64,000 bases of DNA from Sphingosinicella sp. CPCC 101087. Lineage in GTDB: Bacteria > Pseudomonadota > Alphaproteobacteria > Sphingomonadales > Sphingomonadaceae. The stretch's first letter is position 1. Each line of letters starts with the position of its first letter. The stretch spans positions 239,007 to 303,006 of the forward strand of contig NZ_SBFF01000005.1 in assembly GCF_004151485.1 (NCBI RefSeq), in the 5' to 3' direction. Shown piece after piece: positions 18,185 through 26,546 of the stretch. Under the pieces are notes generated by a model. That model searched no databases and was not told the DNA's origin. It saw only the letters and a program-made list of their open reading frames with translations. Position numbers and translations under genes: made by a program.

Positions 18185-18814
18185 ATGGCCGAATATGGCA
18201 GATATGGCGAGATCGACTATTCGAACCGCGAACGCGAACTTGAACGCGATGAGGAACGGGGACGCGGCCGGACCAGCATGTTCGGCGGCCGCGGCTCGAG
18301 CGAGCGCGCTTATCGGGAGGAACCCCGACGCGGCTATGGCGAAGAGGAGATGCGGCGCGGCTACGGCGGCAGCCGAAGCTCGGCCTGGGACCGCGACAGC
18401 CGCTACGGACGCGGCTGGGACCGGGACGAGCGCTATTACGGCTATGACGACTATCATCAGGGCCTTCCGATCGACGAGACAAGCCGGCTGATCGCGTCGA
18501 ACAAGGTCGAGGGCACGCCGGTCTACGGCCGGGAAGGCGAGCGGCTCGGTACGATCTACAACTTCATGGTCGACAAGATCACCGGCCAGGTCGAATATGC
18601 GGTGATGAGCTATGGGGGCTTTCTCGGGCTCGGGCAGCGCTATTTCCCGCTGCCCTGGCGGATGCTCGACTATGACACGCGCGAAGGCGGTTACCGCATC
18701 GACATGGTCGATCGCGACCTCGAGCGGGCGCCGAGCTTCACCCGCGAAAGCGAGCCGCGATTCAGCCGCGAATATAGCCGCCGGGTACATGATTATTACG
18801 GCCTGAACTATTGA
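18185..18814 (+). CDS. PRC-barrel domain protein
   Basis: A 209-aa protein. The N-terminal 95 residues are low-complexity (Arg/Tyr/Gly/Glu). The PRC-barrel follows at about 100-175: LIASNKVEGTPVYGREGERLG, IYNFMVDKITGQVEYAVMSYGG, then FPLPWRML. The tail is rich in Arg, Ser and Tyr. The start ATG 18185 has AAGGAGGATC upstream, an excellent ribosome-binding site. PRC-barrels bind partners in photosynthetic reaction centres, RNA metabolism and stress-linked proteins; this variant resembles the stress-associated soluble kind. It follows the SWFGD gene and likely shares its promoter. Confidence 0.85.
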   Translation: MAEYGRYGEIDYSNRERELERDEERGRGRTSMFGGRGSSERAYREEPRRGYGEEEMRRGYGGSRSSAWDRDSRYGRGWDRDERYYGYDDYHQGLPIDETSRLIASNKVEGTPVYGREGERLGTIYNFMVDKITGQVEYAVMSYGGFLGLGQRYFPLPWRMLDYDTREGGYRIDMVDRDLERAPSFTRESEPRFSREYSRRVHDYYGLNY

Positions 18815-18821
18815 TGCCTGA

Positions 18822-18848
18822 CGGCCCTGTCTTCGCCGGGCAGGGCCG
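18822..18848 (+). terminator. Possible stem-loop after PRC-barrel gene
   Basis: CGGCCCTG at 18822-18829 pairs perfectly with CAGGGCCG at 18841-18848 across an 11-nt loop, 8 bp after the PRC-barrel stop. No T-run follows. The remaining 222 bp up to the DUF411 gene hold nothing I recognise. Confidence 0.4.
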
Positions 18849-19070
18849 CTGAGGCGACCGGCCGGCCGTCTGCGGTCGGATGGAGCGAGGCGCATCGGCC
18901 CCGCCGACCGTCTCGTGCGAGCGAGAAAGGCGTGCGGCCCGTGCGTGGCCGAGGCTGGCGGGCCATGCCGGCCGAACGCGAAACGCCTCCCGCCGGATCA
19001 TCCGGGACACGGCGCTTTCCCGAACGGGAAGAAACGGGCTAGATGGCGCGCCTGGGCCGGGAGATGGGAC

Positions 19071-19514
19071 ATGGGGATTCGCAAGACAGCCGCTTCGGTG
19101 CTGGCGCCGCTGGCGCTGCTCGCCTGCATCCAGTCGGCCGCGGCGGCGACGATCGAAGTGACCAAATCGCCGCATTGCGGTTGCTGCAATCAGTGGATCG
19201 AATATCTGCGGCATGAGGGTTTCGAGGTTCGGGTGACCGATGCCGAGGATGTCACGCCCGCCGCCCGTCGGCTGGGCGTGCCCGACGAGCTTCGCTCGTG
19301 CCATACCGCGTCCGTCGAAGGCTATGCGATCGAAGGTCATGTCCCCGCCGCCGACATCCGGCGGCTGCTCGCCGAGCGCCCCGAAGCCGCCGGGATCGCG
19401 GTTCCGGGCATGCCGATCGGCTCGCCAGGGATGGAGCAGGGCGACGCCCGGCAGCCTTATTCCACTATCCTGTTCGACCGGAACGGACGGCGCGAGGTCT
19501 TCGCGCGGCACTAG
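19071..19514 (+). CDS. DUF411 periplasmic metal-binding protein
   Basis: A 147-aa protein with a signal peptide (hydrophobic stretch 9-24, then SAAAA). DUF411 features are clear: VTKSPHCGCCNQWIEYLRHEGF near the mature N-terminus gives a CxCC cluster, a later Cys-His lies in LRSCHTASVEGYAIEGHVP, and PGMPIGSPGME follows. The family is thought to bind copper or other soft metals in the periplasm and often lies near copper resistance genes. Here the convergent neighbour is a PepSY membrane protein, which may fit metal or redox handling, but no copper ATPase or oxidase is adjacent. ATG 19071 is the only in-frame start that keeps the signal peptide. Confidence 0.85.
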   Translation: MGIRKTAASVLAPLALLACIQSAAAATIEVTKSPHCGCCNQWIEYLRHEGFEVRVTDAEDVTPAARRLGVPDELRSCHTASVEGYAIEGHVPAADIRRLLAERPEAAGIAVPGMPIGSPGMEQGDARQPYSTILFDRNGRREVFARH

Positions 19515-19539
19515 GATTTCGACTTCGTTCTTCCGGTCG

Positions 19540-20289
19540 TCAGGCCTGTCCGCCTGATCCGACGATGCTCGAACCGGAAGAGGCGCGGGCGCGCCGGCGC
19601 CGGCGCCAGGCGGTGTAGCCGAGGCGGCGGGGAAGCATGACCAGGCCGCTGATCACGACGACCAGGCCGAGCAGCGTCGCCGCGACCAGCAGGGGCGAGT
19701 TGAAGTCCTCATGGGTACGCCAGTCCATGACGTGCAGGCCCCAGAGAAAGTCGTAGACCCGCCATAGGGTCGAGCGGCGGGCGGTGACCGCCCCGGTATC
19801 GGCCGCGACATAGAGCGAGCGCGCCGCGCGGTCTTGAAAATCGACCCGCCAGGCCGGCAGAGGCCCGCGATACTCGGTCGAGTTCTCCGCTACGCGCTCG
19901 ACCATGGAAGCGCGGAGTTCGCCGGCATGGTCCGCTTCGGCGATGCGGGCCGCGGCGTCCATAGGCAGCGGCGAGAGGCGTTGGCCGGTGGCGAGATCGT
20001 AGAGGCGGGGCCGGCTCTCTCCGGCGGCGATCAGCGCCACGGGCCGGCCGAGCAAGTTTCGTATTTCGATCCGCTCTCCGGTCACGCCGGCCGAGCCGAG
20101 CCGGAGCAGGCCGTCCGCGGCGGTGCCGAACGGCACCGGCTCCGCTTGTGCCGGGGCGATCGCATGCTCGCTGCGCACCCGCTCGATCGGAAAGGCGGCG
20201 AAGAACAGGCCGCTCACGAACCAGAAGAGGATCTGGATCGCCATCAGCAGCGCCAGCCACCGATGGATCTTCGCCCACAAAGCGCTCAT
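19540..20289 (-). CDS. PepSY-domain membrane protein
   Basis: A 249-aa protein with an N-terminal transmembrane helix (about 11-33; LALLMAIQILFWFVSGLFFAA), a periplasmic PepSY-like domain at about 65-170 (LYVAADTGAVTARRS is a typical PepSY strand pair) and a C-terminal helix (about 203-224). This is the small PepSY-TM form, shorter than iron-reductase-type PepSY proteins. The start at 20289 has AGGGAGAAAGG upstream. It is divergent from the maiA-like gene by 57 bp. A role in periplasmic redox or metal handling is only inferred. Confidence 0.78.
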   Translation of the reverse strand: MSALWAKIHRWLALLMAIQILFWFVSGLFFAAFPIERVRSEHAIAPAQAEPVPFGTAADGLLRLGSAGVTGERIEIRNLLGRPVALIAAGESRPRLYDLATGQRLSPLPMDAAARIAEADHAGELRASMVERVAENSTEYRGPLPAWRVDFQDRAARSLYVAADTGAVTARRSTLWRVYDFLWGLHVMDWRTHEDFNSPLLVAATLLGLVVVISGLVMLPRRLGYTAWRRRRRARASSGSSIVGSGGQA

Positions 20290-20346
20290 GCCTTTCTCCC
20301 TCGCCCGAGCGTAGCGGGGCGTCGACCGCGCCGCTATGCTGAAGCG

Positions 20347-20997
20347 ATGATCCAGCCGACGCTCTATGACTATCACCGCTCCTCGGCCTGCTACCGGGTG
20401 CGTATCGCGCTCAATCTCAAAGGCGTCCCATACCAGGCGATGACAGTGAACCTGCTCGACAATGCGCAGACGTCCGAAGCCTATCGCGCGCGCAATCCGC
20501 AGGGCCTCGTGCCGATGCTCGAGTCCGACGGGCTGCGGCTGACCCAGAGCCTCGCCATCATCGACTGGCTGGAATCGACCCGTCCCGATCCGCCGCTCGC
20601 GCCGGCCGATCCGGCCGATCGCGCCCATGTCCTGGCCATGGCGCTGACCGTCGCTTGCGACATCCACCCGCTCAACAATCTTCGTGTGCTCAAATATCTC
20701 GCGGGACCGCTCGGCCAGGAGCAGACGGTCCGGGACCAGTGGTACCGGCACTGGATCAGCGAAGGACTTCCGGCGCTCGAGGCCATGGCGGCGCCGAAAG
20801 CGGGCGCCTTCCTGTTCGGCGACGATCCGACGTTGGCCGACATCTGCCTGGTGCCGCAGCTCTACAATGCCCGCCGCTTCGAGGTCCCGCTCGACGAATA
20901 CCCGACGCTGCTGCGAGCGGAAGCCTCGGCATCGAAGCTGGAGGCGTTCCGGGCCGCCCATCCCGACCGGGTCGCGCCTGCGGCAGCGAGCCGCTAG
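20347..20997 (+). CDS. maiA: Zeta-class glutathione S-transferase, probable maleylacetoacetate isomerase
   Basis: A 216-aa zeta-class GST. The signature SSACYRVRIALNLKG (residues 11-25) corresponds to the SSCS/A-x-RVRIAL motif with the catalytic serine pair. The thioredoxin-like N-domain ends with the glutathione-binding TQSLAIIDWLE, and the helical C-domain has DPTLADICLVPQLYNARRF. In characterised relatives it isomerises maleylacetoacetate or maleylpyruvate using glutathione. It is not beside hmgA or fahA, the usual tyrosine-degradation partners, but starts an apparent transcript with a class II aldolase 30 bp downstream, so the physiological substrate may differ. Confidence 0.82.
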   Translation: MIQPTLYDYHRSSACYRVRIALNLKGVPYQAMTVNLLDNAQTSEAYRARNPQGLVPMLESDGLRLTQSLAIIDWLESTRPDPPLAPADPADRAHVLAMALTVACDIHPLNNLRVLKYLAGPLGQEQTVRDQWYRHWISEGLPALEAMAAPKAGAFLFGDDPTLADICLVPQLYNARRFEVPLDEYPTLLRAEASASKLEAFRAAHPDRVAPAAASR

Positions 20998-21027
20998 AAA
21001 GGGGAAAATCGACTCGGGAGAGGAAGC

Positions 21028-21843
21028 ATGGGACGTGTCGAAGCGATCAGCCGCGGCATGGACGAGATCAGTCCGCTGGCGTCGGTGGAGATTCCTTCAC
21101 TCGAGGGGAAGGTGAGCGAGTCGGAATGGAAGATCCGAGTCGATCTCGCCGCCGCTTACCGGCTCGTTGCCCATTATGGCTGGGACGACCTCGTCTTCAC
21201 CCATCTGTCGGCTCGGGTGCCGGGCCCCGAACATCATTTCCTGCTCAATCCCTATAATTTGATGTTCGAGGAGGTAACCGCCTCGAGCCTGGTCAAGGTC
21301 GGAATGGACGGGCTTCCGGTCGAACCGACCGCGTTCATCACCAACCCGGCCGGCTTCACCATCCATTCGGCGATACACATGGCGCGGCCGGACGCGCAGG
21401 CGGTGATCCACCTCCATACGCCGCACGGCCAGGCCGTGTCCGCCCATGGCGACGGCCTGATGCCGCTTACCCAGACAGCGATGCTGATCCGGGACGAGGT
21501 CGCCTATCACGACTATGAAGGCGTCGCCGTCGATCTGGACGAACGCGAGCGGATCATCGCCGATCTCGGCGACAAGGGCGCGATGCTGCTGCGTAACCAC
21601 GGCACTCTGGCGGTGGGAGAGACGGTCGGCGAGGCCTTCCTGCGGATCTACTTCCTGGAGCGCGCCTGCCAGGCGCAGATCCTCGCCCTTTCGGCCGGCG
21701 ACAATCTCAACAATCCGCCGCAGGGGTCGCCCGAAGTCACGGCCCAGCAGGGCAAGATGGGCCTGAAGCTCGCCGCCGGCGCGCTCGCCTGGCCCGCGCT
21801 GCTGCGCAAGGCCTATCGGCTCGATCCCAGCTTCGCGACCTGA
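21028..21843 (+). CDS. Class II aldolase/adducin family protein
   Basis: A 271-aa protein of the aldolase II/adducin fold. A zinc-type ligand motif is in VIHLHTPHGQAVS and the later His in LLRNHGTLAVG; the N-terminal segment YRLVAHYGWDDLVFTHLSARVPG is typical of the subgroup often called class II aldolase/adducin in Sphingomonadales. The start has GGGAGAGGAAGC upstream. Many members of this long subgroup are not characterised; they may be aldolases, decarboxylases or dehydratases. It follows maiA and converges on the MFS gene of the catabolic cluster. Confidence 0.85.
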   Translation: MGRVEAISRGMDEISPLASVEIPSLEGKVSESEWKIRVDLAAAYRLVAHYGWDDLVFTHLSARVPGPEHHFLLNPYNLMFEEVTASSLVKVGMDGLPVEPTAFITNPAGFTIHSAIHMARPDAQAVIHLHTPHGQAVSAHGDGLMPLTQTAMLIRDEVAYHDYEGVAVDLDERERIIADLGDKGAMLLRNHGTLAVGETVGEAFLRIYFLERACQAQILALSAGDNLNNPPQGSPEVTAQQGKMGLKLAAGALAWPALLRKAYRLDPSFAT

Positions 21844-21928
21844 TTGCGATGCGGGCGGCCTACTCGGCGCGAACTGCGCATAAGGCGCGAGGAATGGATG
21901 AGCTTCCGCGGGGGAGCACGCCGGCCCG

Positions 21929-23212
21929 CTAGCCGCGATACCAGTCTTTCGAGAGGCGGGTTGCGGCGGCGAAGTAGAGGATGGCGCTGAGCAGGTAGAA
22001 AGCGAGACCGTAGAGGATCGAGTAGCGCAGCGATTCGGCGCCGTAGGTCGAGGCGATCCGGTCCGACATGAAGCCGAGGATGTAGATTCCGAAGCCGATC
22101 CCGATCAGGTTGTTGATGAAGAGGAAGCTGGCGCTCGCGGTCGCCCGCATGTTCGGCGGGACGATGTGCTGAACGGCGGCGATCACGGGGCCGAGCCAGG
22201 CCAGAGCGAGCATCTGCCCGACGGCAAACAGGATCCAGGCGACGCCGAGCGACGGCGCCAGCACGCCCACGGCGAAGACCGGCGCGGCGACGAGGAAGGA
22301 GACGGCCGGAATCAAGGCGTAGCTCGCCGGGCGGTCCGGCCCCGTGCGGTCGGCGAACCAGCCGCCGAGCCACGTCCCCGCCATCCCGCCGACCAGCACG
22401 ATCGAGCCGTAGAACCAGCCGACCTCCGACAGGTCGAGCCCGAAGCTGCGGCTGAAGAAGGAAGGCAGCCAGAAGATCAGGCCATAGCCCATGATCGAGC
22501 CGGAGGCGGCGCCGAACGACAGCAGCCAGAAGCTCGGCAGGGTCGCGAGCCGCTTCGCGACGACGGGGAAGGGCGGGGCGGCCTCGCTCGCTTTGCCGTC
22601 GGCCGTGTCGAATCCTCCGCGCACCGGCTCGCGGATCCCGAGCCTGACCAGCAGCGCCGCCGGAAGGCCGGCCAGTCCGACGATGATGAAGGCCCAGCGC
22701 CAGTCGAGATAATCGCCGATCCAGCCGCCGAAGAAGACGCCCATCGCCGAACCCAGCGGAATTCCAAGGGAGAAGAATGCCAGCGCCCGACCCCGCTTCG
22801 CCTTCGGAAAATAGTCCGAGATGAGGGCGTAAGAGGGGGCCACGCCCCCCGCCTCGCCGACGCCGACGCCCATTCGGGCGAGGAAAAGCTGCCAGAAATT
22901 CTGCGCGAGCCCGCACGCCGCGGTGAACAGGCTCCACAGCGCTACCGAGAAAGCGATGATCTTGACCCGGCTCCTGCGGTCGGCCAGCCAGGCGATCGGG
23001 ATGGCGAGGCCGCTGTAGAAGAGCGCGAAGGCGATCCCGCCCATCAGGCCGAGCTGCCGGTCGGTGAGGCCCAGCTCGGCCTGGATCGGCACCGCCAGGA
23101 CACCGATGATCTGGCGGTCGATGAAGTTGAAGATGTAGGCGAGGAGCAGGATGAGGAGGACGCGCCCGCCGCCCGGGTTCGCCGTCACGTTCCCGCTCCC
23201 CTGGTTCGTCAC
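21929..23212 (-). CDS. MFS transporter, spinster-like
   Basis: A 427-aa protein with about 12 transmembrane segments. Family cues are YIFNFIDRQIIGVLAVPIQ in helix 1, AWLADRRSR in the motif-A loop and GVGVGEAGGVAPSYALISD in helix 4, a set common to the spinster-like MFS proteins that accompany TonB receptors in sphingomonads. The GTG start at 23212 comes 3 nt after the upstream TonB receptor stop, so translation is probably coupled. It is the last gene of the hydrolase-TonB-MFS transcript and probably imports a ligand or hydrolysis product across the inner membrane. Confidence 0.87.
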   Translation of the reverse strand: MTNQGSGNVTANPGGGRVLLILLLAYIFNFIDRQIIGVLAVPIQAELGLTDRQLGLMGGIAFALFYSGLAIPIAWLADRRSRVKIIAFSVALWSLFTAACGLAQNFWQLFLARMGVGVGEAGGVAPSYALISDYFPKAKRGRALAFFSLGIPLGSAMGVFFGGWIGDYLDWRWAFIIVGLAGLPAALLVRLGIREPVRGGFDTADGKASEAAPPFPVVAKRLATLPSFWLLSFGAASGSIMGYGLIFWLPSFFSRSFGLDLSEVGWFYGSIVLVGGMAGTWLGGWFADRTGPDRPASYALIPAVSFLVAAPVFAVGVLAPSLGVAWILFAVGQMLALAWLGPVIAAVQHIVPPNMRATASASFLFINNLIGIGFGIYILGFMSDRIASTYGAESLRYSILYGLAFYLLSAILYFAAATRLSKDWYRG

Positions 23213-23215
23213 GCC

Positions 23216-25465
23216 CTAGAACCTCACTTCGCCGGTCAGGGTGACCGTTCGCGGCGGGCCATAGAAGGCGACGATCGAGTTGCCAAACAGGGCGCCCGGA
23301 AAGTTGTAGCCGCCGATGCGATAGCGCTCGTCGGCGAGGTTCCGGCCGACCAGCGAGACCTGGTAGCGCTCGTTCGCCGAGGTCCAAACCAGGGCCGCGT
23401 CGACCAGCGTGTAGCCGTCCTCGTCGAGGAGGGCGTTGGGGACCTCGAACTGCTGATATTCGGACCGGTAGGAGACCGACGGCGTGAAGCTGATCGTTCC
23501 CGCTCCGCCCAGGTCGTGGCGCCAGGTCGGCGAGACGGCGAAGGAGAATTCAGGCGTGTTCTGGAAGTCCCAGATGTCCGAGACGTCGACCTCCTGCTGC
23601 GTCACCGGATCGAAGGTGATCACGCGCTTGAAGTCCGCATTGATGTAGCCCAGCATCGCCGAGACCGAGAAATTGTCGGTGACGTTCGCCCGCGCCTCCG
23701 CCTCAAAGCCGAAGATCCGCGAATCGGCAGCATTGTTGACGAAGCTCGCCACGTTCGCGCCGACCGGCACCTGAACGGTGACCTGCTGGTCGCGATAGTC
23801 GGAGTAGAAGCCGGCCAGGCTGAAATAGAGGGCTCGGTCCAGGGCATAGGCCTTCAGGCCGATTTCGTAGGCGTCGACCGTCTCCGGATCGTAGCCGTTC
23901 ACCGTTTCGGGTGTGAGCGATGCGTCGCCGCGCATGTCGAATCCGCCGGATTTATAGCCGCGCGAGTAAGAAGCGTAGACGGTCACGTCGGGCGTCGGCA
24001 GGTAGGAGATGCTCGCGCGGGGCGTGAACTCGGCATCGTTGCGGGTGTTGGTATAGTCGGTGTTGAGCACCACCGGCACCGCTGCCTCGTTTCCGAAGAA
24101 GGGGCTGCGCAGACCGGCAAAGGTCTGACGCAGGACGGTCCCGCGACGGCGATCGTCGGTGTAGCGGCCGCCGAGAGAGACCCGCCACTGGTCGGAAAGG
24201 TTGTAGCTGAAATCGGCGAAAGCGGCGAGGCTGCGGGTATCGACGCTGCCGGCCGTGAAGATGGTGAGTCCGGCATTGCCGAGCACCGTATCGAAGGCGC
24301 CGGCGGCATGGCCGTCCAGATAATAGACGCCGGCGACCCCCTGGAGCCGATCGCCTTCGTAGACGATCTGGAATTCCTGGCTGACCTGGTCGTCCTCGTA
24401 GAAGGCCGGAATGTCGAGGATCGGCTGCGGCGTGCCGTCGAAATCGATATTCCCTTCCGTCTCGCCGTCGCGATAGGCGCTGATCGATTTCAAGGTGACC
24501 TGGTCGGTCACGTTCCATTCCGCCGTGAGCGAGATGCCGCGGGTCTCGACCTCGTTGGGATCGCCCGCGCCGGCGCGCGTGTCATATTCGTCCGCCGGCG
24601 GCTCGAAATCGGGGAGCCCGGCATTGCCGACGACCCGATGGCCGTGGCGGGCGTTGGACCTGTCGCGGATCCAGTCGCCGGCGAGCCGGAAGAACAGGTT
24701 GGAGGTCGGCGCGAACTCGATGGAAGCGCGGGCGGCAAGCACGTTCTTGTCGTAATGCTCGTTGCCGGTGTTGAGGTTTTCGCCGAAACCGTCGCGCTGC
24801 AGCCAGGCGACGGCGCCGCCGACGCTGAGCGTATCGCTGACCGGCGCGGTGATCGAGCCTACCAGGTCGATCTGGTCGTAGGTGCCGTAAGCGGCGCGCA
24901 CGCGTCCGCCGAACTCGTTGCCGAGGCGGCGGGTGACATATTTGACCGCTCCGCCGATCGTGTTGCGGCCGTAGAGCGTACCCTGCGGGCCGCGCAGCAC
25001 CTCGATCCGCTCGACGTCGAAAATGTCGAGAACGGCAGCCTGGGGACGGGCAACGTAGACGTCGTCGAGATAGAGGCCGACGCCGGGCTCGAAGCCCCAG
25101 AGGGGGTCCTGCTGGCCGACGCCGCGGATGAAGCCGATCAGGGTGGAGTTGGAGCCGCGGGCGATCTGGAGCGTGGTGTTTGGCGTGCTCTGCATCACCG
25201 CGGTGAGGTCGACCGCGCCCTGATCCTCGAGCGTCTCGCCGTCCAGCGAAGTGACGGAGATCGGGACGTCCTGGAGGCTTTCTGCGCGACGCCGGGCGGT
25301 GACGAGGATCTCCTCCCCGCCGCCCTCCTCGATTCCGGCGGCATTGGCGGCCGCGACCTGTTCCTCGTCGCTCACCTGGGCGTGGAGCGGCGCAGCGGCG
25401 GCAGCGAAGGCGACGACAGCGCCCCCGACCTTCAGGCCGTTCAGCAGACGTGACGATGTGGACAT
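23216..25465 (-). CDS. TonB-dependent outer membrane receptor
   Basis: A 749-aa outer membrane transporter. It has a signal peptide (AAAAAPLHAQ), a TonB-box-like EEILVTARRR at about residue 50, a plug domain at about 60-175 (VPISVTSLDGETLEDQG, later VLRGPQGTLYGRNTIGGAV) and a 22-strand barrel ending in the aromatic VTLTGEVRF. The start at 25465 has GAGGGAGGAAG upstream. It is encoded between an alpha/beta hydrolase (12 bp upstream) and an MFS permease (3 bp downstream), so it probably imports an organic nutrient, not iron; no siderophore genes are near. Confidence 0.9.
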   Translation of the reverse strand: MSTSSRLLNGLKVGGAVVAFAAAAAPLHAQVSDEEQVAAANAAGIEEGGGEEILVTARRRAESLQDVPISVTSLDGETLEDQGAVDLTAVMQSTPNTTLQIARGSNSTLIGFIRGVGQQDPLWGFEPGVGLYLDDVYVARPQAAVLDIFDVERIEVLRGPQGTLYGRNTIGGAVKYVTRRLGNEFGGRVRAAYGTYDQIDLVGSITAPVSDTLSVGGAVAWLQRDGFGENLNTGNEHYDKNVLAARASIEFAPTSNLFFRLAGDWIRDRSNARHGHRVVGNAGLPDFEPPADEYDTRAGAGDPNEVETRGISLTAEWNVTDQVTLKSISAYRDGETEGNIDFDGTPQPILDIPAFYEDDQVSQEFQIVYEGDRLQGVAGVYYLDGHAAGAFDTVLGNAGLTIFTAGSVDTRSLAAFADFSYNLSDQWRVSLGGRYTDDRRRGTVLRQTFAGLRSPFFGNEAAVPVVLNTDYTNTRNDAEFTPRASISYLPTPDVTVYASYSRGYKSGGFDMRGDASLTPETVNGYDPETVDAYEIGLKAYALDRALYFSLAGFYSDYRDQQVTVQVPVGANVASFVNNAADSRIFGFEAEARANVTDNFSVSAMLGYINADFKRVITFDPVTQQEVDVSDIWDFQNTPEFSFAVSPTWRHDLGGAGTISFTPSVSYRSEYQQFEVPNALLDEDGYTLVDAALVWTSANERYQVSLVGRNLADERYRIGGYNFPGALFGNSIVAFYGPPRTVTLTGEVRF

Positions 25466-25476
25466 GGCTTCCTCCC

Positions 25477-26307
25477 TCAGATGTTCGTGGCTTGCGTGGT
25501 GCGGAGGTTCTCCGCAAAGGCTCGCAGCGTGCGGTTGAACAGGTCCGGCTCCTCCAGATGCGGAGCATGGCCGGAGCGATCGAAGCGGACGGCCCGGGCC
25601 TCCGGAAGAGCCGCGACGAGATGGTCCGCGGTGTCCTCTCCATAGAGGCTGGAGCGGGCACCGTGGGCGATCAGTGTGGGATGGCGGATCCCGCGCAGCA
25701 GCGCGCGGACGTCCTGACCGACCAGCGACTCCCAGAGCGCGGCAATGGTAGCCGGATCGTTTCGCGCGAATTCGGCGCTCGCATAGGCGGCCAGCTCCCG
25801 GGTTCCCTCGGCGCTCGGATCGGCGAAGATGGCCTGCCCCGCGGCGGCGGCGAAGCTGGCGAAGTCGGCGCGGATCGCGGCCGTGCGCGCGGCGCACGCC
25901 TCGGCGGAGAGGCCGAGGTCCCATTCCTCGTCGTTGAGCACGCGCGCGGTCATGTCGACCACCACCGCACCGGCGAAGCGGCCGGCGGCGGCGCCGGCGA
26001 GGACGTGCCAGAGTATGGTGGCGCCGAGCGACCAGCCGAGGCCGATCGTTCCGTGGAGATCGAGCGCCTCGACCAGGCCGGAGACATCGGCGGCGATCCG
26101 CTCGATGGTTGGCCGCTCGCCGGGACGCGCCGAGGCGCCATGGCCGCGAAGGTCGATGCGGATCAGGCGGAAATGGTCCGCGAGCGCGGTCTGTTCACGA
26201 AAGAAGCCGCCATGGGCCATGAGCCCGTGCAGCAGCACGAGCGGGATGCCGCGGCCTTCGTCGCGATAGCAGATACGCGCCCCGTCCGATGCGATGAACG
26301 ACCTCAA
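25477..26307 (-). CDS. Alpha/beta hydrolase
   Basis: About 276 aa, alpha/beta-hydrolase fold. The oxyanion segment VLLHGLMAHGG, the nucleophile elbow GLGWSLGAT (Ser), and the terminal DRSGHAPHLEEPDLF (His) are visible; the acid is probably the Asp or Glu after YGEDTADH. I place the start on TTG 26307 because GGAGAGGG lies just upstream and the protein then starts near the domain edge (RSFIASDGARICYRDEG). The upstream ATGs at 26367 and 26388 have no ribosome-binding site and lie inside the palindrome at 26363-26391. First gene of the hydrolase-TonB-MFS transcript; likely cleaves an ester or ring product. Confidence 0.8.
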   Translation of the reverse strand: MRSFIASDGARICYRDEGRGIPLVLLHGLMAHGGFFREQTALADHFRLIRIDLRGHGASARPGERPTIERIAADVSGLVEALDLHGTIGLGWSLGATILWHVLAGAAAGRFAGAVVVDMTARVLNDEEWDLGLSAEACAARTAAIRADFASFAAAAGQAIFADPSAEGTRELAAYASAEFARNDPATIAALWESLVGQDVRALLRGIRHPTLIAHGARSSLYGEDTADHLVAALPEARAVRFDRSGHAPHLEEPDLFNRTLRAFAENLRTTQATNI

Positions 26308-26362
26308 ACCCTCTCCCCCGCCGCGCCTTTCGGTTCGGGCGCCGACCCGCCGTCCCTTGCCT

Positions 26363-26391
26363 AACATGAAAGTTGAGTCAATGTTCATGTT
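26363..26391. promoter_or_regulatory. Nearly perfect 29-bp palindrome, probable TetR operator
   Basis: Centred on G26377, the inner palindrome TTGAGTCAA (26373-26381) is flanked by outer arms AACATGAA (26363-26370) and TTCATGTT (26384-26391). Only two base pairs of the 14 fail to match. The site lies between the divergent hydrolase operon and tetR (26547) and would overlap the hydrolase operon promoter or leader. Size and symmetry fit TetR-family operators. TTGACT on the minus strand could also serve as a -35 element. Confidence 0.7.
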
Positions 26392-26472
26392 GATTGCCCG
26401 ACGACATTGATCGGCCGGTGTTGCGGCCCTGCAGCAGCTAGGGGGATGGCCAGGCGGGCGCTTGGCCTTCGC

Positions 26473-26522
26473 CTTGCGCAAGCCGAACCGGCGCACGCTT
26501 GCGCAAAGCTGAAAGCCGGTTC
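26473..26522. promoter_or_regulatory. Repeated CTTGCGCAA palindromes in the tetR leader
   Basis: CTTGCGCAAG (26473-26482, a perfect palindrome) recurs as CTTGCGCAA at 26498-26506, 25 bp on. GAACCGG (26485-26491) and CCGGTTC (26516-26522) form an inverted pair around the second copy. The segment ends 24 bp before the tetR start and may be part of its promoter or a second regulator site. Confidence 0.4.
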
Positions 26523-26546
26523 AGTTTCTATGCCGGGAGGAAATGC

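Noticed and set aside
22166..25453. Plus-strand open frame of about 1095 codons opposite the MFS and TonB genes
   Set aside because: It is the antisense of two well-supported genes; high GC keeps the frame open. Its composition (Asp/Glu/Gly/Arg repeats) is typical of a shadow.
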